From Desulfobacterales bacterium (GTDB lineage: Bacteria; Desulfobacterota; Syntrophobacteria; B119-G9): DNA of 10,042 nt. How positions within the stretch are numbered: position 1 is the stretch's first letter; each line of letters starts with the position of its first letter. The stretch is taken from positions 1 through 10,042 of the forward strand of contig JALXAI010000565.1 in NCBI GenBank assembly GCA_026992215.1. The letters are read 5' to 3'. Positions 6,552-10,042 of this stretch are shown piece by piece. Under the pieces are notes generated by a model. The model searched no databases, had not been told where the DNA came from, and was given only the letters and a program-made list of their open reading frames with translations. The translations under genes were made by a program, and so were the position numbers.

Positions 6552-7505
6552 ATGTCCAGCTATGGTTTGCGAATTTTTAGTGGAAACAGTAACCGTGAAC
6601 TGGCCGAGCAGGTCTGTGACAGGCTGGAAATTCCCCTTGGAAGGGCACGTGTTGACAGATTTAGCGATGGTGAGGTCAGGGTGGAAATCGGCGAAAATGT
6701 GAGAGGGACGGACGTATTTGTCGTTCAGTCCTGTTCGACTCCCGTGAATGATCATCTCATCGAACTTCTTGTGATGATCGATGCGTTTAAAAGAGCATCG
6801 GCAAGGAGAATAACGGCGGTAATGCCGTACTATGGCTATGCAAGGCAGGACAGGAAAAACAAACCGAGAGTTCCCATTACCGCAAGACTTGTTGCCGATC
6901 TGCTAACCAGGGTGGGAGCAAACCGTGTGTTGACCATGGATCTTCATGCCGGCCAGATACAGGGATTTTTTAACATCCCCGTTGATAACCTTTATGCCTC
7001 CCCCATATTGTTGCCATATATCAGGGAACGGTTCTCAGGTGACATCGTAATCGTGTCTCCTGACGCTGGTGGGGTGGCAAGAGCCCGTGCCTACGCGACC
7101 AGGCTGGGTGCGAACCTGGCCTTGATCGACAAGAGGCGCGATGAACCGAACAAGGCGCAGGCAATGAATATTATCGGAGATGTTAAAAACAGGCTGGCCA
7201 TTATTCTGGATGATATGGTTGATACTGCCGGAACATTAATGGAAGCGGCGAAGGCTCTCCTGGAACATGATGCCCTTAGCGTGTACGCATGCTGTACCCA
7301 CGCGGTACTATCCGGGCCCGCGCTTGAACGAATCGCCGAAGGCCCCCTTGAATCGCTGGTGGTGACAAATACTATACCCCTGAAAGAGGAAGCAAAGAAG
7401 ATTTCGAAAATTAAGGTGCTTTCGGCACATCGGCTATTCTCGGAGGCAATAAAGAATATCCACAACGAGGATTCGATAAGCTGCCTTTTTGAAATACGCC
7501 ACTAG
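6552..7505 (+). CDS. prs: Ribose-phosphate pyrophosphokinase (PRPP synthetase)
   Basis: A 317-residue class I PRPP synthetase, normal length, which transfers pyrophosphate from ATP to ribose 5-phosphate to make PRPP for purine, pyrimidine, NAD, histidine and tryptophan synthesis. All signature parts are present: SGNSNREL and RFSDGEVRVEI near the N-terminus, YYGYARQDRK (93-102), the catalytic histidine in MDLHAGQIQGFF (H132), VSPDAGGVARA (168-178), the catalytic flexible loop with K194 and R195, and the PRPP-binding loop DDMVDTAGT (220-228). The ribosome site AAGGAGG is at 6535-6541. ATG at 6552 (10 bases from the site) is preferred, but the TTG at 6549 has an equally good 7-base spacing and would add one residue. 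It leads an operon: the next gene starts six bases after its stop. Its placement with a permease and a Nudix gene suggests a salvage or substrate-specific role, possibly as a second prs copy; that is inference. Confidence 0.96.
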   Translation: MSSYGLRIFSGNSNRELAEQVCDRLEIPLGRARVDRFSDGEVRVEIGENVRGTDVFVVQSCSTPVNDHLIELLVMIDAFKRASARRITAVMPYYGYARQDRKNKPRVPITARLVADLLTRVGANRVLTMDLHAGQIQGFFNIPVDNLYASPILLPYIRERFSGDIVIVSPDAGGVARARAYATRLGANLALIDKRRDEPNKAQAMNIIGDVKNRLAIILDDMVDTAGTLMEAAKALLEHDALSVYACCTHAVLSGPALERIAEGPLESLVVTNTIPLKEEAKKISKIKVLSAHRLFSEAIKNIHNEDSISCLFEIRH

Positions 7506-7511
7506 GCTGCC

Positions 7512-8528
7512 ATGATACCGAAAAATTCTGCCATTGACAGAACCTGCGAAAGGCTGGGAATCTCACCGATCAGAAGGCTTGGGGAGAAGGATTCAAGCTG
7601 GCTTTGCAGGGATACCGACGGGAAACTGTTTGTTCTGAAGACCGCTGACCGATCCCAGGATCCTCACACGATTCTCAGGGCTCTTCGGGTCCTCTATACC
7701 CCTTTCAAGTATCCGATTCCGCTTACGGCTCCGGGTGATTCCTGCCTTGTTTATCCCTGGATCGAGGGAGAGAGGATGGATCGGATCGATCCCTCGGAGC
7801 AGGAGAGACATTTCGATGGAATTATCGAGCTGGCTGGTAGAATTCAGGCACTTTTGAGGTCTCTTCACCTCGTGCCGTTTTTTGAAAAAAGTTTCTCAGC
7901 CGGGGATGATTCCGGGGCACGTGAAAGTAACGGGACCTTTACGGGTGCCGAGATTAATTTTGGATGCAGTCCCGTGCTGGATCAAGAAATAAAAAAAGCG
8001 CGAAGGTATGAAGTTGCGGCTTCGTATAAGTGGTTAAACGACGGGTTGAGCAGGTGGTGGGATACGATTGTCAAACACGGAATATGGCATGAGGAGTCCA
8101 TGGAGAGATTTCGTAAACTCCTTGACGCGTCACCCGCGATTCACCTCCCCATAACCGGAAACAACCTGACCCATGGCAGGTTTACGCCTGATCACATAAT
8201 TTTGTGTCCGGATGGTTCGCTGGGGGTTGTTAGCTGGCGTGTTGATCCCAGGCCCCGTCGCTACATGCAGCTTTCCTTCCTGGCCTGGTCCCTGTTTCAC
8301 GAGTCACGCACAGGGATATACGAAAAGTTCTCGACCTTGATTCCGCGATTTTTTGCAAGGTCGTTCTACCTGGAAAATCTTCTTGTCCTGAACGTGTGCA
8401 TCCTTGAGCAGGGTTATTATTTTGCCAGCAATGGTCATAGCAGTGACTGCCTGGCTGACGAAAAGTTTTTTTCTGCCAACAGGATACTTTCCGAAGGGCT
8501 TTACACCTTGGTCGCGAACATGCCATGA
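7512..8528 (+). CDS. Aminoglycoside-phosphotransferase-fold protein, probable pseudokinase
   Basis: A 338-residue soluble protein with the outline of an APH/choline-kinase fold. The N-lobe has a strand LFVLKTADR (39-47) with K43 in the ATP-lysine position and a hinge-like LVYPWIEGERM (79-89). The C-lobe segment THGRFTPDHIIL-CPDG-SLGVVSWRVD (220-245) aligns with the kinase HGDxxxxN...DWE region. However, the catalytic aspartate is R223, the metal-binding asparagine is H228, and the second metal-binding aspartate is S241, so phosphotransfer as known in this family should not be possible. It may instead bind a nucleotide or ligand and regulate Prs or the permease. The gene starts six bases after the prs stop with little ribosome site, and its stop overlaps the next start by four bases (ATGA), indicating translational coupling. 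The fold assignment rests on motif alignment; it could also be called simply a conserved hypothetical protein. Confidence 0.78.
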   Translation: MIPKNSAIDRTCERLGISPIRRLGEKDSSWLCRDTDGKLFVLKTADRSQDPHTILRALRVLYTPFKYPIPLTAPGDSCLVYPWIEGERMDRIDPSEQERHFDGIIELAGRIQALLRSLHLVPFFEKSFSAGDDSGARESNGTFTGAEINFGCSPVLDQEIKKARRYEVAASYKWLNDGLSRWWDTIVKHGIWHEESMERFRKLLDASPAIHLPITGNNLTHGRFTPDHIILCPDGSLGVVSWRVDPRPRRYMQLSFLAWSLFHESRTGIYEKFSTLIPRFFARSFYLENLLVLNVCILEQGYYFASNGHSSDCLADEKFFSANRILSEGLYTLVANMP

Positions 8529-9829
8529 AAAGATTCCGTTACCAGTTGGATCAGAAAATACCTGTGCTTGAGGTGATTGTGTACGGAATCCAGTGGGCAA
8601 TAATGATATTTCCGGGCCTTTTGATAGTAACAGACATAGCCGCCGGAGTGCTTCACTTAAGCCTTGTTGCCAAGGCGCACTTTTTTCAATACCTGCTTGT
8701 AATATCGGGTATCTTTACTGTTTTTCAGACGCTAGTGGGGCACAGGTACCCCATTCAGGAAGGTCCTTCCACCGCGGTATTGCTTGCATTTATTGGTGTA
8801 GCACCTTACGGTATTAGAGCAATACAGGGAGGACTGATAGCCGGGGGCTTTCTGATACTTTTGGTTGGGTTAAGCAAGCAGACAAGTAAAATAAACCGTT
8901 ATTTCACTCCCAATGTCACCGGTGTAATACTGCTGTTGATTGCGTTCTGTCTGCTTCCTTTTCTGTTGCCCAGGTTGCTCGGGATCTCCGGCCACAGCCC
9001 CGCAGGTAGCCACCTGACAGCGGTGCTTTCGTTTTCGCTGATAATTTTTATCGCGATGTTGTCTCACTGGCTTAAAGGCTACCTCCAGACCACCGCTGTA
9101 CTTATCGGTGTTATAGTGGGATATTTTGTTTTCTCGTTCATGGGGAAAATAGATTTCACGGTGATCGCCAGAACTCCATGGCTGGCCATTCCCGGGCACG
9201 AATGGGCATCGAGCCCGGCACTGTTCTGGCCCGCAATCGTGTCTTTTGCCTTTGCTTACCTGGCGGTGGTAATAAATTCCATCGGCAGCATTCAGGGGAC
9301 TGCCGCGGTGGTGGGGGAGAGAGACATTGATAACAGCATTGACAGGGGGATAGCTCTAAACGGGTTGGGGGGTATCGTTGCCGGTTTATTTGGAGTGATA
9401 GGGACAGTGTCGTATTCGAGCAGTCCCGGAGTGGTTCTTGCCACCAGAATCGCCAGCAGGTATGCATTGACGGCCTGTGGCGTTTTCCTGTTTTTTACCG
9501 GGTTGATCCCCAAACTGGCGGCGGCTTTTGCTTCCGTTCCCGGTTCCGTTGTCGGTGCGGCCCTTTGCGTTGCCATTGGTTTTCAAATCGGAGCTGGTAT
9601 AGACGTGGTAACCGGCAGTGGGAAAAAGCTGACGGTGAGGGACTATCTCGTTGTCGGTCTTCCGCTGATTGTCGGCACAATAGTTTCAATGGTTCCCGAG
9701 TCATTCTTCTCTGGACTTCCTGCAGCGCTGGCGGTTATTATTTCTAACGGGCTGGTCTTGGGCATTATAATGGTACTGGTGCTCGAACACGGGCTTCTTA
9801 GAAGAAAGAAAGGCGGGAGAGATGGTTAA
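8525..9829 (+). CDS. NCS2 family nucleobase-type permease (uracil/xanthine permease superfamily)
   Basis: A 434-residue integral membrane protein with about twelve to fourteen hydrophobic segments, matching the nucleobase:cation symporter-2 (PF00860) family in length and order. The clearest signature is PGVVLATRIASRYA (301-314), the TM10 to TM11 motif equivalent to GVxxxTRVASRY in xanthine carriers. It is preceded by GERDIDNSIDRGIALNGLGGIVAGLFG, typical of the TM8-TM10 link. In UraA, Glu241 (TM8) and Glu290 (TM10) bind uracil; here the aligned places are N251 (VVINSIGS) and S299 (YSSSPGV), and UraA His245 corresponds to S255. The TM3 region reads QEGPSTAVLLAF, also unlike standard members. 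The fold is clear but the substrate is not predictable. The start codon overlaps the preceding stop (ATGA), and its end overlaps the next gene by eight bases. Confidence 0.93.
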   Translation: MKRFRYQLDQKIPVLEVIVYGIQWAIMIFPGLLIVTDIAAGVLHLSLVAKAHFFQYLLVISGIFTVFQTLVGHRYPIQEGPSTAVLLAFIGVAPYGIRAIQGGLIAGGFLILLVGLSKQTSKINRYFTPNVTGVILLLIAFCLLPFLLPRLLGISGHSPAGSHLTAVLSFSLIIFIAMLSHWLKGYLQTTAVLIGVIVGYFVFSFMGKIDFTVIARTPWLAIPGHEWASSPALFWPAIVSFAFAYLAVVINSIGSIQGTAAVVGERDIDNSIDRGIALNGLGGIVAGLFGVIGTVSYSSSPGVVLATRIASRYALTACGVFLFFTGLIPKLAAAFASVPGSVVGAALCVAIGFQIGAGIDVVTGSGKKLTVRDYLVVGLPLIVGTIVSMVPESFFSGLPAALAVIISNGLVLGIIMVLVLEHGLLRRKKGGRDG

Positions 9830-10042
9830 AAGATACATCACGTGTCCCCGGTGCGGCGCCAGGATAAAAGAATACAGGAATCCGTTGCTTACCGTGGACA
9901 TAATAATTGAACTGCCCGGGGAAAGAGTCGTGCTGATCGAAAGGCGAAATCCACCTTTCGGATGGGCGCTTCCGGGAGGATTTGTTGATTACGGGGAAAC
10001 CCTGGAAAATGCTGCAATGAGGGAAGCAGAGGAAGAAACCTC
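9822..10042 (+). CDS. Nudix hydrolase with N-terminal zinc-ribbon-like start (cut by window end)
   Basis: The first 73 codons of a Nudix hydrolase, a family that cleaves nucleoside diphosphates linked to another group, such as ADP-ribose, NADH or oxidised nucleotides. The protein begins with a CPRCG pair (residues 8-12), half of a zinc knuckle, then a TVDIIIEL strand and the ERRNPPFGWALPGGFV approach. The Nudix box follows as GFVDYGETLENAAMREAEEET, matching G-x5-E-x7-R-E-x2-E-E with the catalytic REAEEE intact; its last residues lie beyond the window. The N-terminal form with FGWALPGGFVDYGE is common in ADP-ribose pyrophosphatase-like members. The ATG at 9822-9824 overlaps the end of the permease gene by eight bases, with GGCGGGAG just ahead, so it belongs to the prs operon. 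Substrate is not predictable from this fragment. Confidence 0.94.
   Translation, partial: MVKRYITCPRCGARIKEYRNPLLTVDIIIELPGERVVLIERRNPPFGWALPGGFVDYGETLENAAMREAEEET

Overview
The window looks like chromosomal DNA of an anaerobic bacterium. Purine-rich Shine-Dalgarno sites (AAGGAGG before prs), mixed ATG/GTG starts, moderate GC and a short compact operon would suit a Gram-positive anaerobe of the Peptococcaceae/Desulfotomaculum-Pelotomaculum kind. A deltaproteobacterium cannot be excluded. No rRNA, tRNA, CRISPR array, phage gene or intact insertion sequence is visible. Ten protein genes are supported, two of them cut by the window ends.

Layout: (1) 1-1221, minus strand: a moxR-type AAA+ ATPase followed 16 bases downstream by the start of a DUF58 membrane protein, the usual MoxR-DUF58 pair. 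(2) 1756-3761, minus strand: a SO_0444-type Cu/Zn efflux permease with Cys/His-rich metal-binding segments, and upstream of it a small flavodoxin-family protein. (3) 3762-4292: a long divergent intergenic region with a perfect FNR/CRP-type (HcpR-like) palindrome. (4) 4293-5036, plus strand: a TIM-barrel protein related to phosphoribosylanthranilate isomerase that lacks the catalytic cysteine. (5) 5384-6328, minus strand: a zinc-dependent phospholipase C-family protein. (6) 6552-10042, plus strand: a tightly packed operon encoding ribose-phosphate pyrophosphokinase (prs), a degenerate aminoglycoside-phosphotransferase-fold protein, an NCS2 nucleobase-type permease and a Nudix hydrolase (cut by the window end). 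Gene junctions in this operon are 6 bases apart, 4-base overlap and 8-base overlap.

The right-hand operon is the most interesting part. Prs makes PRPP, the co-substrate for salvage of imported bases; an NCS2 carrier could supply a base; and a Nudix enzyme could clean up or recycle nucleotides. Between them sits a protein with a kinase fold whose catalytic and metal-binding residues are all replaced, and the permease itself lacks the two transmembrane carboxylates that define substrate binding in UraA. The operon is preceded by two identical 14-base operator-like repeats spaced 22 bases apart. This could be a salvage or sensing module with an unusual substrate. That functional reading is inference; the gene families and residue substitutions are read directly from the sequence.
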